64,000 nt of DNA from Gimesia chilikensis (GTDB lineage Bacteria; Planctomycetota; Planctomycetia; Planctomycetales; Planctomycetaceae), in contig NZ_CP036266.1 in assembly GCF_007744075.1 (NCBI RefSeq), positions 4,449,748 to 4,513,747 on the forward strand. The letters run 5' to 3'. This document shows, in pieces, positions 17,451 to 26,450 of this stretch; positions within the stretch are counted from its first letter, which is position 1; the number at the start of each line of letters is the position of its first letter. Under the pieces are notes generated by a model, which worked only from the letters and a program-made list of their open reading frames with translations, was not told the origin of the DNA and did not search any database. A program made the translations under genes and the position numbers.

Positions 17451-18083
17451 CTATTCTTTGTCAGCAGGTTTGTCTTCGGTCTTTTTGGGTTCTTCTTTTT
17501 TGGCTTCCTCTTTCTTCGGCTCTTTTTCATGTGCATGATCGTGATCATGATCGCCATGCTCATGGTCATGACCATCGTGCTTCAGGTCAACATGAAAATG
17601 ATTTTCGCCGATATCCAGGTGGAAGTGCCCATTCAGATCGGATTCTTGTTTGATCGATTCCGGAATGGCTTTGCCTTCGGCTACGAAACGGGAGGACTTG
17701 CCGTCCTTTTCCCCTTCCAGAGGCTTGGCAGCCAGCGGAATTTCGTGTTCTTTGTCGCCAACTTCCATATCAAAGTCGATGGACTCGGCAGCGATCGGAA
17801 CAGCAGCTTTGGCATCAGGACCGAGAATGAAGGCGGTCAGCGTGCGTTTATCGCCGTCAAAGACGACTTCCACGTGGTACTGTTCTTCACCCACTTCCAG
17901 CAGATGACCGCCGTTGGGGCCATGGGCGTGTTCGTGATCGTGTCCATGGTCATGTTCTGCTTCCGCGGAAGCCTGGGAGTCTTTTTCATCGAATGTACGG
18001 GTTTCATCCTGACCGGCACAACCGGTAAACAGGGCGAGTGCCCCGCTGCAACAGACGACAGCCAATAAATTATTAATCCGCAT
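17451..18083 (-). CDS. Histidine-rich lipoprotein, probable metal binder
   Basis: This protein of about 210 residues has a lipoprotein signal (hydrophobic stretch ending in the lipobox FTGC). Two His/Asp clusters follow: one after the lipid anchor (HDHGHDHEHAHGPNGGH) and one near the C-terminus (HDGHDHEHGDHDHDHAH), then a Lys/Glu tail (KKEEAKKEEPKK). The middle looks beta-rich (EEQYHVEVVFDGDKRTLTAF). Such clusters usually bind Zn, Ni or Cu; that is inference. I chose the ATG at 18083 because GGAAGG lies seven bases upstream; the frame is open to an earlier ATG at 18113. It converges on the GAF-HlyD gene across a shared terminator. Confidence 0.8.
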   Translation of the reverse strand: MRINNLLAVVCCSGALALFTGCAGQDETRTFDEKDSQASAEAEHDHGHDHEHAHGPNGGHLLEVGEEQYHVEVVFDGDKRTLTAFILGPDAKAAVPIAAESIDFDMEVGDKEHEIPLAAKPLEGEKDGKSSRFVAEGKAIPESIKQESDLNGHFHLDIGENHFHVDLKHDGHDHEHGDHDHDHAHEKEPKKEEAKKEEPKKTEDKPADKE

Positions 18084-18216
18084 TTTCATTCCTTCCCGAA
18101 TTATATGAAACAAAGTGTTTTGATAGCGATTTTAATTCGCCCTGTCGATTACATATGCAAATCATATGCAGAATGACCCATAAAGAAAAGCGATCTGCTG
18201 AAGTTTCGAACAGAGA

Positions 18217-19605
18217 TCAATGAATCCCCTCTTCTTCCGCCTGCGCCTCATCGATGGCATCATCCTGAATATAAGTTTTTCCTTTATAGCGTTGCGCGAC
18301 AAATACGAACAGTACCGCGGCCACAAGCATCAGTCCGGAAAAGAACCAGAAGTAGTCGGCGCCTTCCAGACGGGAACTCTTTTCGTCAATCATGATGACC
18401 TTATTAACCCCCGCGGTCAGCAGGTTCCCGACGGTAACAGCCAGCCAGAACAGGGACATGATGAACGATTTCATTGATTTGGGTGCCTGCGTATACGAGA
18501 ACTCCAGGCAGGTGATCGAGACCATGACTTCCGCAGACGTTAATACCAGGTAGGGAAGGGTCTGCCACAAAATGTGCGGCGGGCTCTCAGGGGAATGAGT
18601 AATCCACGACTCAAGCACGGCACTGATGGCGAACGAAGCTGACGCCAAGAAGAAGCCGATAGAGATTTTCCGCAAGGGGGTTAAAGGGAAGACCTTTTCG
18701 ATCAAAGGATAAATCACATAAGTGAAAATTGGTACCAGCAGTAAAATAAACAGCGGGTTGAGTGCCTGCATTTGAGCCGGATTCAAAACATGATCACCGA
18801 CTTTTAAATTCATTCTTTGCCCCTGAAGTACCCAGGAGGACCCTGTCTGATCGAAGAGTGACCAGAAGACGGGCAGAAAGACATAGAACAATACACAGAG
18901 ATTGAGCAGTGCCTGCATGCCTTCCTTACTGAAGGTTTCATCACGGAACTTCTCCCAGCCGGAAGCGGGTATGTGAACGAATTCATTGCGTCCCAGCCAG
19001 AACAGAATGGTGGCAATCAGCATCAGTACCCCGGGCAGACCAAATGCATAGTGGGGGCCATACTCTTCCAAAATGACCGGAATCAGCAGGGAGGAAATAA
19101 ACGCTCCCATGTTGATAGACAGGTAAAACCAGCCGAAGACCCGACTGAGCAGATTCTGGTTTTTGCTGCCAAACTGATCGCCGACATGTGCGGAGACACA
19201 GGGTTTAATCCCCCCGGCTCCAATAGCAATTAAGGTTAAGCCGAGCAGCAGTCCCGTGCGCGTTTCATCGATGGCCAGGGCAAGATGGCCAAAGCAGTAA
19301 ACGACCGAGAGGACGAGAATCGTGCGATATTTTCCCCAGAAGATATCAGAAATGAGAGAGCCCAGCAGCGGAAAGAAATAACAGGCGGCCACGAACAGAT
19401 GGAAATACGTACTCGCCTGCTGGTCGCTCATGTGATCTTCCATGCCTTGTGAATTCAGCATGTACTGCGTCATGAAAACCACGAGAATGCCCCGCATGCC
19501 GTAATAACTGAAGCGTTCGGCTGCTTCGTTACCGACGATGTAGGGAATCCCGGTCGGCATTTTGGTGGAAGGGACAGGAGCAGTCTTATATGTTGGCGAT
19601 GTCAT
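18217..19605 (-). CDS. POT/PTR2-family proton-coupled peptide transporter
   Basis: This 462-residue protein has about 12-14 membrane helices. The family signature EAAERFSYYGMRG near residue 28 is the ExxERFxYY proton/peptide site of POT transporters, and GAGGIKPCVSAHVGDQF is the PTR2 signature region. It imports di- and tripeptides with protons. It starts only 38 bases after the end of the split-SbcC operon on the same strand, so read-through from that unit is possible, but a functional link is not evident. Confidence 0.93.
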   Translation of the reverse strand: MTSPTYKTAPVPSTKMPTGIPYIVGNEAAERFSYYGMRGILVVFMTQYMLNSQGMEDHMSDQQASTYFHLFVAACYFFPLLGSLISDIFWGKYRTILVLSVVYCFGHLALAIDETRTGLLLGLTLIAIGAGGIKPCVSAHVGDQFGSKNQNLLSRVFGWFYLSINMGAFISSLLIPVILEEYGPHYAFGLPGVLMLIATILFWLGRNEFVHIPASGWEKFRDETFSKEGMQALLNLCVLFYVFLPVFWSLFDQTGSSWVLQGQRMNLKVGDHVLNPAQMQALNPLFILLLVPIFTYVIYPLIEKVFPLTPLRKISIGFFLASASFAISAVLESWITHSPESPPHILWQTLPYLVLTSAEVMVSITCLEFSYTQAPKSMKSFIMSLFWLAVTVGNLLTAGVNKVIMIDEKSSRLEGADYFWFFSGLMLVAAVLFVFVAQRYKGKTYIQDDAIDEAQAEEEGIH

Positions 19606-19643
19606 CAGTGGGTCTGGTCCTTCAATGGTGTCTCGACTTCGGT

Positions 19644-20345
19644 TCAGTTCGATTCTTGCTGCTGCCGATCCGTTTCCACGCGTTCTACCTTTACACCTTC
19701 AGGAGAGGGAGTGAACTGGAAAATGGTGTCAGCGTAACGTTCAAACATTACCGGATCGTGGTGACTGATCATGATAATCTGGAAGCCGAGTGCCTGCCCC
19801 GCCTCATGAATAATTTTCACTAAACGTGGTACCAGATCGGGACGGAGCCAGCAATCCTGTTCGTCCAGAACGAGTACCCGCCGGTGTTCTGTTTCATCCA
19901 GCGTCATGAGCGCAAACATCCGCAGGCCGACCGAGAGGATGTTGGCCACCGAGCCCCCCTGCCCCCGCATAATGTCTTCCGTATTGCCTTCCCGTTCGAT
20001 CTGAAATTCGACCGTGGCGGCGTTACGTTTCCATTCAGCGACCGCCTTGAGTTTGAGTGGCTGTTCCAGAACTTCCTGGAGGGCGATCGTCAGTTTCTCC
20101 TGAATCATCTGCAGTTCCTGCTCGAACAGCTGACCGCTTAAGGTCTCCAAAGCTTCGGTGACCTGCTCGGAGATGCCCAGGTACTGTTCCGTTTCCTGCA
20201 AAAGCTGTTTGAGCTGAGCCTGGTCTTTCTCTTTCTGTTCGCGCACCGCGGAGAGCTTCCAACAGCGGCGCTGCAGGCTCATGGGAGACCGCAGTTCCCC
20301 GGGCTCGGTCTCGGAATCAGATTGAGAAGTCATGTCGCTCTGCAT
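19644..20345 (-). CDS. Rad50/SbcC-like C-terminal ATPase half (split protein)
   Basis: This 233-residue protein has a polar N-terminus and a helical/coiled-coil region at about 25-100. The C-terminal ATPase lobe follows: a glycine-rich signature-like segment at 128-140 (GQGGSVANILSVG, divergent from LSGGE), Walker B VLVLDE at 157-162 and an H-loop/switch SHHD at 194-197. It has no Walker A. In Rad50/SbcC these elements form the C-terminal half of one chain; here they are a separate gene, last in the order N-half, nuclease, coiled coil, C-half. It probably assembles with the 21601-22944 product to form a complete ATPase head. Confidence 0.75.
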   Translation of the reverse strand: MQSDMTSQSDSETEPGELRSPMSLQRRCWKLSAVREQKEKDQAQLKQLLQETEQYLGISEQVTEALETLSGQLFEQELQMIQEKLTIALQEVLEQPLKLKAVAEWKRNAATVEFQIEREGNTEDIMRGQGGSVANILSVGLRMFALMTLDETEHRRVLVLDEQDCWLRPDLVPRLVKIIHEAGQALGFQIIMISHHDPVMFERYADTIFQFTPSPEGVKVERVETDRQQQESN

Positions 20346-20368
20346 GGCTCACTTTCCATTCGGCCGAT

Positions 20369-20674
20369 TCAGGAAGCGTCTGCTGACTGATGTGCGGTTT
20401 CAATTTTGGAGAGTTCGGTTTCGATCTTCGCGAGACTCTGATGATACTCGGCCCGCTTACGGGCATTCTCATCCTTGATCTGCTGCAGCTTAGCTTTCAG
20501 CTCTTCCAGTTGATCGGTGCCATATTCTTCCTGGGCCTGTTGCTTGAGCTCGTTCAGATTCTGCTCGGCATTCACCAGGTCGCGTTCGGATTCAATTTTG
20601 CGTTTATTCAGTTTCTGAAACTGTTCCGTCAAAGCTTCGATATCGGGAACTGCTCCCTGCTGGTCATTCGTCAT
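20369..20674 (-). CDS. Small coiled-coil protein of the split SbcCD locus
   Basis: This protein of about 101 residues is almost wholly charged, heptad-like helix (FQKLNKRKIESERDLVNAEQ ... LEELKAKLQQIKDENARKRA). No enzyme motif is visible. The ATG at 20674 overlaps the end of the nuclease gene by 11 bases, with GAGG about ten bases upstream; an earlier ATG at 20689 is also open. The C-half ATPase gene follows after 23 bases. It may supply part of the returning coiled-coil arm missing from the split Rad50, or bridge the two halves. That is inference from position and composition. Confidence 0.7.
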   Translation of the reverse strand: MTNDQQGAVPDIEALTEQFQKLNKRKIESERDLVNAEQNLNELKQQAQEEYGTDQLEELKAKLQQIKDENARKRAEYHQSLAKIETELSKIETAHQSADAS

Positions 20675-21611
20675 CGCGGGAAACCTCATCTGCTAATTTC
20701 TGTATTTCTGCTGCCACGGTTGTTTCAAACTGGGGCAGATTTTTTTCCAGGAAAAGTTTCAGCCCTGCTCCCGTATCCGTTCTCCGAGACTGTAATTCGG
20801 CCAGCCCCGAAATAAAAGCGGACGGCACGCCTTCCTCGGTTTCGTCTTCCATTTCCGGATGAAAGACTTCATCAAAGGCGGCGTGGGGAATTTCCACCTG
20901 CGAACGTCGCCAGCCGTCTGCGGTCGCTTCGAGTTTCAGGACAGAAGGAATATGCGCCCGAGTCGCATCGCTGCGCGAACGCCGGATGATATTCCCCGGA
21001 GTCACCCAGGTCGTCTGCCCTTTCTGCACGTCTTCGAGCCGACGATGAATGTGGCCGTTAACGACATATTCCACGCCTGTAATTTCATAGGGACGCAGGT
21101 GCCCCTGTTCTTCGTAGCCGGGAACGAGCAGATCGTGGTGGGTCACCCAGACGATCAGCGGTGAATCGGTTTCGTGCTCAAAGGCGTCTGCCTTGGGAAG
21201 TTTGTGTCCCCAGGAAGTGCCTCCCACAATGACCGGGCGACCTGCCATGGTGCCTCGCCAGGGATTTTCGGTTGAGAGCAGACGATAGCGGCCCGCCTGA
21301 ATCAGAATGCTGAGCGTGTCATGTTCGTTCAACTGGTTTTCGCGGCAGTCATGATTGCCATAGATGCCATACACGGGAGTTTCGAATAAAGTCAGCAGCT
21401 CACACAACAGCCAGTTCTGATTGTCGCGGGGAACATGAAACAGGTCACCCAGGATCACGGGAAGTAAGCTTTGTTCCTGCGCCGTCTGCAGACACCACTT
21501 GATTTTCTCCAGCACGACGCGGGGATAATCGTCCCTGCGAAAGCCGGGGACCCGCCCCTCCACATGGGGATCACCGATCAGCAGCACACCTTGATATGCT
21601 TCAGGCGTCAT
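20664..21611 (-). CDS. Mre11/SbcD-like metallophosphoesterase nuclease
   Basis: This 315-residue calcineurin-like phosphoesterase has the motif order of SbcD/Mre11: DPH at 14-16, GDLFH at 55-59 (GDxxD/H), GNHD at 85-88, THHD at 157-160 and GHIH at 186-189. Together these make a two-metal site. The C-terminus (about 235-315) is acidic and helical and may bind the Rad50-like partner. It overlaps the N-half ATPase gene by 11 bases and the coiled-coil gene by 11 bases, implying coupled translation. DNA-end processing is the expected role from the family; substrate and polarity are unknown. Confidence 0.85.
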   Translation of the reverse strand: MTPEAYQGVLLIGDPHVEGRVPGFRRDDYPRVVLEKIKWCLQTAQEQSLLPVILGDLFHVPRDNQNWLLCELLTLFETPVYGIYGNHDCRENQLNEHDTLSILIQAGRYRLLSTENPWRGTMAGRPVIVGGTSWGHKLPKADAFEHETDSPLIVWVTHHDLLVPGYEEQGHLRPYEITGVEYVVNGHIHRRLEDVQKGQTTWVTPGNIIRRSRSDATRAHIPSVLKLEATADGWRRSQVEIPHAAFDEVFHPEMEDETEEGVPSAFISGLAELQSRRTDTGAGLKLFLEKNLPQFETTVAAEIQKLADEVSRDDE

Positions 21612-22944
21612 GTGTGTGCCCCTTCAATCCGGTCTCGGCTGACTGAATGAAGCGATCCGGTTCCAGTTCTCCACCACACGTGGGACAGGTGGGATTCTCT
21701 TCCACCCAGTGCAGCAGTTCGACGCGGGCCTGTTCGTATTCGGCTTCGACTTCAGCGTGTCTCTGCTTCCGTTCCAGAAACTGTGTCTCTGCGGCAGTCC
21801 ACTGCTGACAGAACTGCGCGAGTTTCGCACCATCGACCAGTTCCGGTGGGGAAACGCATTCTGCGAGGATTTCGGCTTCTCTCCGATCCCGCTGCGTGCG
21901 GGCTTCCGCGGATGTCAGTCTGGCGATCAGCTTCTCCAGACTTTCCGGATCGGTCAGCTGAGGAGGATCTTCCAGCGGTTCCAGGCAATTCTGTGTCGCC
22001 TGCGACTGCTGACAGATGCGATCCTGCAGTTGAAAATCCCTGATCAGAGCAGCGAGCGCCGTTTCATTTTTGAGAGTGGGAGGAACGCTTAATGTCTCCA
22101 ATGCAGAGACTGTCGTCTGTGAGCGCTGCAGCCCGCTTTGAACCGTCTGCCAGCGTTGAACCAGTGCCGCGAGGGGGCGTTCCGGTTCCTGCTCCAGCGG
22201 TCCAGGTAGTACCTGAAGACAGTTCACCCGGCGGGAACAGAGGGCGACACGGGTATCCGCTTTCGTGAGTTCCGAAATCAGCGTTTCCAGCTGCTGAATC
22301 CGCTGCGTTTCGGACTGGAGTGCCTGATATTGTGTTTCGAGGGTCTCAAGTTCGGATTCCAGATCGGGAACGGGCTCCAGCAGTTTCAGTGTAGCCTCGT
22401 TCTGTTTCTGCTCTGTCTGTTGTCGCTGATAGTCCTGCTGAGCGACTTTGACTTTGCTGCGGTGCCGCTTCTGCATCTCGATCAGCACGGAGGCATCCGA
22501 GGAGGAGGCAAAGAAGCGGGCGGCTCGACTGCCCCGATCGCCCAGCAGAAAGATGGGCGATTTCTGCTCGCCGAAATGGACATCGAATTCATCGCTGTCC
22601 CCCGACTTGACCTTCGCCAGTCTTAATACTTCCGGGAGGATATCGGGGACATTGTTTCTGAGACGATGGAAATCCTGCCCGTCAATCGTATAACTGACGA
22701 CTTTCTTTTTGCGTTTCCATTCGATGACATGGCCGTCGTCGGTTTCCACGATCACGCGGCACTCTTTGGCGCCGTGCCTGACCATGTAATCGCCCGAGGT
22801 ATTTTCCGCCAGCACCTGCAGGGCCGAGACGAACGCCGACTTACCGCAGTTATTGGGCCCCGTCAGCACGGTGAGTCCGGGCGACAGCTCAATCTCGGTA
22901 AACGCGTGGCTCATAAAGTTATGTAGTGTAATCCGTTTCAACAT
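21601..22944 (-). CDS. Rad50/SbcC-like N-terminal ATPase half with terminal zinc hook
   Basis: The protein has 447 residues. It begins MLKRITLHNFMSH, as SbcC/Rad50/RecF proteins do, with Walker A GPNNCGKS at 29-36. Residues ~150-415 are helical and Glu/Gln-rich, apparently a coiled-coil arm with Pro interruptions. The zinc-hook motif CPTC is at 420-423, and the protein stops 24 residues later. There is no signature motif or Walker B, so this is half of an ABC ATPase, ending at the hook apex. The other half is encoded at 19644-20345. It is the first gene of a four-gene overlapping unit, divergent from the lactonase gene. Confidence 0.85.
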   Translation of the reverse strand: MLKRITLHNFMSHAFTEIELSPGLTVLTGPNNCGKSAFVSALQVLAENTSGDYMVRHGAKECRVIVETDDGHVIEWKRKKKVVSYTIDGQDFHRLRNNVPDILPEVLRLAKVKSGDSDEFDVHFGEQKSPIFLLGDRGSRAARFFASSSDASVLIEMQKRHRSKVKVAQQDYQRQQTEQKQNEATLKLLEPVPDLESELETLETQYQALQSETQRIQQLETLISELTKADTRVALCSRRVNCLQVLPGPLEQEPERPLAALVQRWQTVQSGLQRSQTTVSALETLSVPPTLKNETALAALIRDFQLQDRICQQSQATQNCLEPLEDPPQLTDPESLEKLIARLTSAEARTQRDRREAEILAECVSPPELVDGAKLAQFCQQWTAAETQFLERKQRHAEVEAEYEQARVELLHWVEENPTCPTCGGELEPDRFIQSAETGLKGHTHDA

Positions 22945-23127
22945 GCCTCAAAGTATAATCATTTCGGTTCGCGAATCACAGGATTGTCGCCCCCGGTATT
23001 TCAGATCCCCGCCGAAACAGAGGCTTGCGTTCCGCCATTGATTCGAGTCAAATAACTTCAAAGCCCGGTGAGGGATGGACTGCCCGTCTCCTGCCCTGTT
23101 CTCCTGATATTTCAGATAGGATTGCCC

Positions 23128-24309
23128 ATGCTCGCGCCGACCCAATATTTCCTGTGCTTCGCTCTCTTTTCCGGAGCTGTCTGCTCCACCTTACTGACGC
23201 AAACCGCTTCGGGGGCTGAGCAATATCGGGTCTATGTGGGCACCTATACCCGCGGCAGCGACAGCAAGGGGATCTACCAGTTGCTGCTTGACGGCAAGAC
23301 TGGCAAGCTGACGCACGTGGATGTCACTGAAAACAGTGTGAATCCCTCGTTTTTGGCGATTTCTTCCGATCAGAAATATCTGTACGCCGTTAATGAAATC
23401 AATGATTTCGAAGGCCAGAAAGCAGGTGCTGTCAGCGCGTATTCGATTGCTGCAGACAGTGGCAAGCTGACGTTTCTCAACCAGCATTCTTCCCGGGGTG
23501 GCTCTCCCTGTCACCTGGTGGTGGATGCGACTGGCAAGTTCGTGCTCGTGGCCAACTATTCCGGCGGCAATATCTGCACGCTGCCGATTCAGAAAGATGG
23601 TTCCCTCGGGCCCAGTTCTGCTTTTGTGCAACACACCGGTTCCAGTGTGAATCCGGCCCGTCAGAAAGCACCGCACGCGCATTCGATTAATCTGGATCCC
23701 AAGAACCGTCATGCGGTTGTCGCCGATCTGGGCATTGACGAACTGCGCGTCTATGATTTTTCTGCAGCCGACGGCAGCCTGACTCCGAACGCGGTACCGG
23801 GAATCAAAATGGCTCCGGGGGCCGGCCCGCGGCACTTTACCTTTCATCCGAGCGGAAAATGGGGTTATGTGATTAACGAGCTGAACCTGACCGTGACCGC
23901 CATGGACTACAATCAAAAGACGGGGGTCTTTGAGATTCTGCAGAACATCTCCACCGTTCCTGAAGGAACGAAGCGGAAAGGGAATTCGACGGCTCAGGTT
24001 CTGGTACACCCCTCCGGGAAATTCCTGTATGGTTCTAACCGGGGGCCGAACACGATCGCCATGTATGGAATTGATCAGAAAACGGGCGAACTGACGTCCC
24101 TGGGTTATCAGCCGACCGGCGGTGCGATTCCGCGGAATTTCAACATTGATCCCAGTGGGAAATTCCTGCTGGCCGCGAACCAGGATTCGAATAATGTCGT
24201 CGTATTCAAGATCAATCAGAAAACGGGGGTACTGGAACCGACGGGACATGAAATCGACGTTCCCAAGCCGGTCTGTATTCAGTTTCTACCGATCGGCGGT
24301 ACTCCCTGA
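23128..24309 (+). CDS. Secreted lactonase-family seven-bladed beta-propeller
   Basis: This protein of about 393 residues belongs to the YbhE/6-phosphogluconolactonase-like family (RVYVGTYTRGSDSKGIYQLL, LDGKTGKLTHVD, AVNEINDF, APHAHSINLDPKNRHAVVAD, GAGPRHFTFHPSGKWGYVIN). Bacterial members hydrolyse 6-phosphogluconolactone, but a signal peptide here (hydrophobic stretch ending QTASGA) places it outside the cytoplasm, so another lactone or carbohydrate substrate is likelier. The ATG at 23128 gives a normal signal peptide; an upstream in-frame ATG at 23068 would put a hydrophilic extension in front of it. Confidence 0.85.
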   Translation: MLAPTQYFLCFALFSGAVCSTLLTQTASGAEQYRVYVGTYTRGSDSKGIYQLLLDGKTGKLTHVDVTENSVNPSFLAISSDQKYLYAVNEINDFEGQKAGAVSAYSIAADSGKLTFLNQHSSRGGSPCHLVVDATGKFVLVANYSGGNICTLPIQKDGSLGPSSAFVQHTGSSVNPARQKAPHAHSINLDPKNRHAVVADLGIDELRVYDFSAADGSLTPNAVPGIKMAPGAGPRHFTFHPSGKWGYVINELNLTVTAMDYNQKTGVFEILQNISTVPEGTKRKGNSTAQVLVHPSGKFLYGSNRGPNTIAMYGIDQKTGELTSLGYQPTGGAIPRNFNIDPSGKFLLAANQDSNNVVVFKINQKTGVLEPTGHEIDVPKPVCIQFLPIGGTP

Positions 24310-24408
24310 GTTGCCTGACGTCTATAATTCAGACACCTTTCCGCGGAGGAAACCCTGCCGCGGTCGCATTGCTTTTGAGAACCTCCAGTCAGAACAAGAT
24401 CGACACAT

Positions 24409-25068
24409 ATGTGGACGAAAATCTGTGGCATTCGTGATGCCGAAACCGCCCGCATGGTGGCGGACCTGGGTGCCTCTGCACTCGGTTTAAATTTTTACGC
24501 CCCTTCGCCGCGGTGCATATCTGTTGAAACCGCCGGGGAAATCGCTGAGGCTGTCTCGAAGAATGATGTCGCGCTGGTCGGATTGTTCGTGAATCACAGC
24601 CTGGAGGATATTGAAACAATCTGCCAGGACATTTCACTCGATCTACTGCAGCTGCACGGCGATGAATCACCGGAATTTCTGGCGAAACTGGCGGAGCGAC
24701 TGCCAAACCTGCCTTTGATCCGAGCATTTCGTGTGCGGGAAGCGAATCTCGAATCAATCGCCGCCTATCTGTCTGACTGTGATCGCTGTGGCAAACGCCC
24801 GGATTACCTGTTGATCGACGCTTATTCACCAGATGCCTTTGGGGGGACCGGCAAAGTGGCTCCCTGGGCGGTGATTCAGGAATATTATCAGTTTACCGAG
24901 TGGCCGCCCCTGATTCTGGCGGGAGGACTGACCCCCGAGAATGTCGCGGAAGCGATCGCCGCGGTGCAGCCCTTTGGCGTGGATACCGCCAGCGGAGTGG
25001 AATCGGCACCGGGGATTAAAAGTGAGGAACTGGTGGCATCCTTTCTCAAACGCACAAAAAAAGCGTGA
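24409..25068 (+). CDS. trpF: Phosphoribosylanthranilate isomerase TrpF
   Basis: TrpF isomerises phosphoribosylanthranilate to CdRP in tryptophan synthesis. The 219 residues match the family: KICGIRD at 4-10, which carries the catalytic cysteine, then GLNFYAPSPRCIS, VGLFVN, LQLHGDESPE, a catalytic Asp region (LLIDAYSPDAFGGTG) and phosphate-binding LAGGLTPENV and GVDTASGVE. Other trp genes are not adjacent, so it is a stand-alone copy, as is common in planctomycetes. ATG is preceded by no strong ribosome binding site. Confidence 0.97.
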   Translation: MWTKICGIRDAETARMVADLGASALGLNFYAPSPRCISVETAGEIAEAVSKNDVALVGLFVNHSLEDIETICQDISLDLLQLHGDESPEFLAKLAERLPNLPLIRAFRVREANLESIAAYLSDCDRCGKRPDYLLIDAYSPDAFGGTGKVAPWAVIQEYYQFTEWPPLILAGGLTPENVAEAIAAVQPFGVDTASGVESAPGIKSEELVASFLKRTKKA

Positions 25069-25085
25069 AATTTCGATCGTCTAAC

Positions 25086-25094
25086 TGGTATAAT
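25086..25094 (+). promoter_or_regulatory. Extended -10 promoter candidate for the response regulator
   Basis: TGGTATAAT is a perfect extended -10 element (TGn-TATAAT) with no recognisable -35. It would give a leader of about 165 bases, in which CTCAGAC (25183-25189) and GTCTGAG (25196-25202) form a 7-base hairpin. Confidence 0.45.
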
Positions 25095-25264
25095 ACGACA
25101 CAGCTCACGAATGAAAGATGAAGAATCAGAACAGTTTTTTGCAACTGCCTTGAGAATCCCGAGTTCGAGCTCTACCATATATCTCAGACCGGAGTGTCTG
25201 AGTATGTGGCGCTGAGTCACTTTGAAAAACAGGAGTTGCGGGAAACGCATCGTTTCTCCAGGGA

Positions 25265-25711
25265 ATGAAAACGACCATGTCAACTGATTACAAAATTTTA
25301 CTGATCGAGGATGACCGCGAGATTTCCAGCACGTTGAGTGGTGTGATTAAATCTGCGGGCTATAACATCATCGTGGCCCCCAACGGACTGGAAGGGCAGA
25401 AGCTCGCCCAGACCGAGAATCCCGATCTCGTCATCACCGATATGATGATGCCTAAAATGGGAGGTTTCCCCGTACTGGAAACTCTCAAGTCGCTGCCTTC
25501 TCCCCCCAAGGTGATCATGATCACCGCCAACGAAGGTGGCCGGCACAAAGCATATGCCGAGATGCTCGGAGTCGATGACTATCTGCGGAAGCCTTTCGCG
25601 ATGGACGTCTTCCTGGATGCGATCGCCCGCGTTTTGGCAAAAGGCTCTGACGACGGAGATGATAGCAAACCCGCTAAAGGACCTCTGTCACGCGCACGTA
25701 AAAAATCGTAA
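25265..25711 (+). CDS. Single-domain response regulator (CheY-like)
   Basis: This 148-residue protein holds one receiver domain and a short basic/acidic tail (about 125-148). It shows the acidic pocket (LLIEDDRE), the phospho-acceptor Asp in [14 protein letters not shown], the Thr in MITANEGG and the Lys in YLRKPF. No output domain is present, so it works by protein interaction or as a phospho-relay. No histidine kinase is adjacent. An internal ATG at 25277 is an alternative start. Confidence 0.92.
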   Translation: MKTTMSTDYKILLIEDDREISSTLSGVIKSAGYNIIVAPNGLEGQKLAQTENPDLVITDMMMPKMGGFPVLETLKSLPSPPKVIMITANEGGRHKAYAEMLGVDDYLRKPFAMDVFLDAIARVLAKGSDDGDDSKPAKGPLSRARKKS

Positions 25712-25726
25712 GCGACCTGCCTGCCC

Positions 25727-26221
25727 TTACCCCCCGGCAACCAGCGCGACGTAGTACCAGTACAACCCGGTCAACGACGTCAGCGTGATATCGATCGTAG
25801 AAATCCAGCCCAGCTTTTTGTGCAGGCTGCTGTGCGCACAAGGTACGGGCGGATTGGGAATGCGTTTCAGAGCCAGAATCAGCGTCGTCGCCCAGAAGAA
25901 GGGTGTGCTGACGGCAAACAGCAGGTGCACGTAGAGGACATTCCGGACATAGTCGAACTGTTCGGGTGTCAGGGGGACTTCGCGTTGCTTCACGATATTC
26001 TGCCAGCCGCCGTGCATGATCTGGACGTCCACTTCGAAGGCGGCCACAGCCACCAGCAGGACGGCCCCGAGCAGAATCTGCAGCTTTTTGTGCAGCGCAA
26101 AGTTATGTTTGATTTTAACAGCGTAAAGGCTGAACAAGAGAAGTGGCACAATCAGCAACAGTGCCGAGACCACAAAATCCAACATGAATGTTGAGCGATA
26201 GCCTAAAAATCCATGCTCCAT
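25727..26221 (-). CDS. DUF420 integral membrane protein
   Basis: This 164-residue protein has four or five membrane helices (FVVSALLLIVPLLLFSLYAV, LQILLGAVLLVAVAAFEVDV, LYVHLLFAVSTPFFWATTLI, STIDITLTSLTGLYWYYVAL). The histidines in IMHGGW, YVHLLF and SSLHKKLGW fit the DUF420 family, which often accompanies cytochrome oxidase or haem genes. No respiratory genes are adjacent here. It converges on the response regulator with a 15-base gap. The function is not established. Confidence 0.8.
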   Translation of the reverse strand: MEHGFLGYRSTFMLDFVVSALLLIVPLLLFSLYAVKIKHNFALHKKLQILLGAVLLVAVAAFEVDVQIMHGGWQNIVKQREVPLTPEQFDYVRNVLYVHLLFAVSTPFFWATTLILALKRIPNPPVPCAHSSLHKKLGWISTIDITLTSLTGLYWYYVALVAGG

Positions 26222-26450
26222 CTGAGTATCCTGTTTTGGCGTATGGGGGGAACGAGATCTGTTCGCGAGGAACCATATCAGAACTTCAATTCTGATCCAA
26301 GCCCAGCCTGATTTTGCTCTCGATCAGTTTCCTTGGTGGAATGGCGCGAATTTCCCCGGCTCCCACTTGCAGAGTCAGACAGGCTTGATACATTGGGCCA
26401 ATTAAGGATTTTTTCAGCCAGCCGTTCTCTCAGACACAGGAGGTGTGCAC

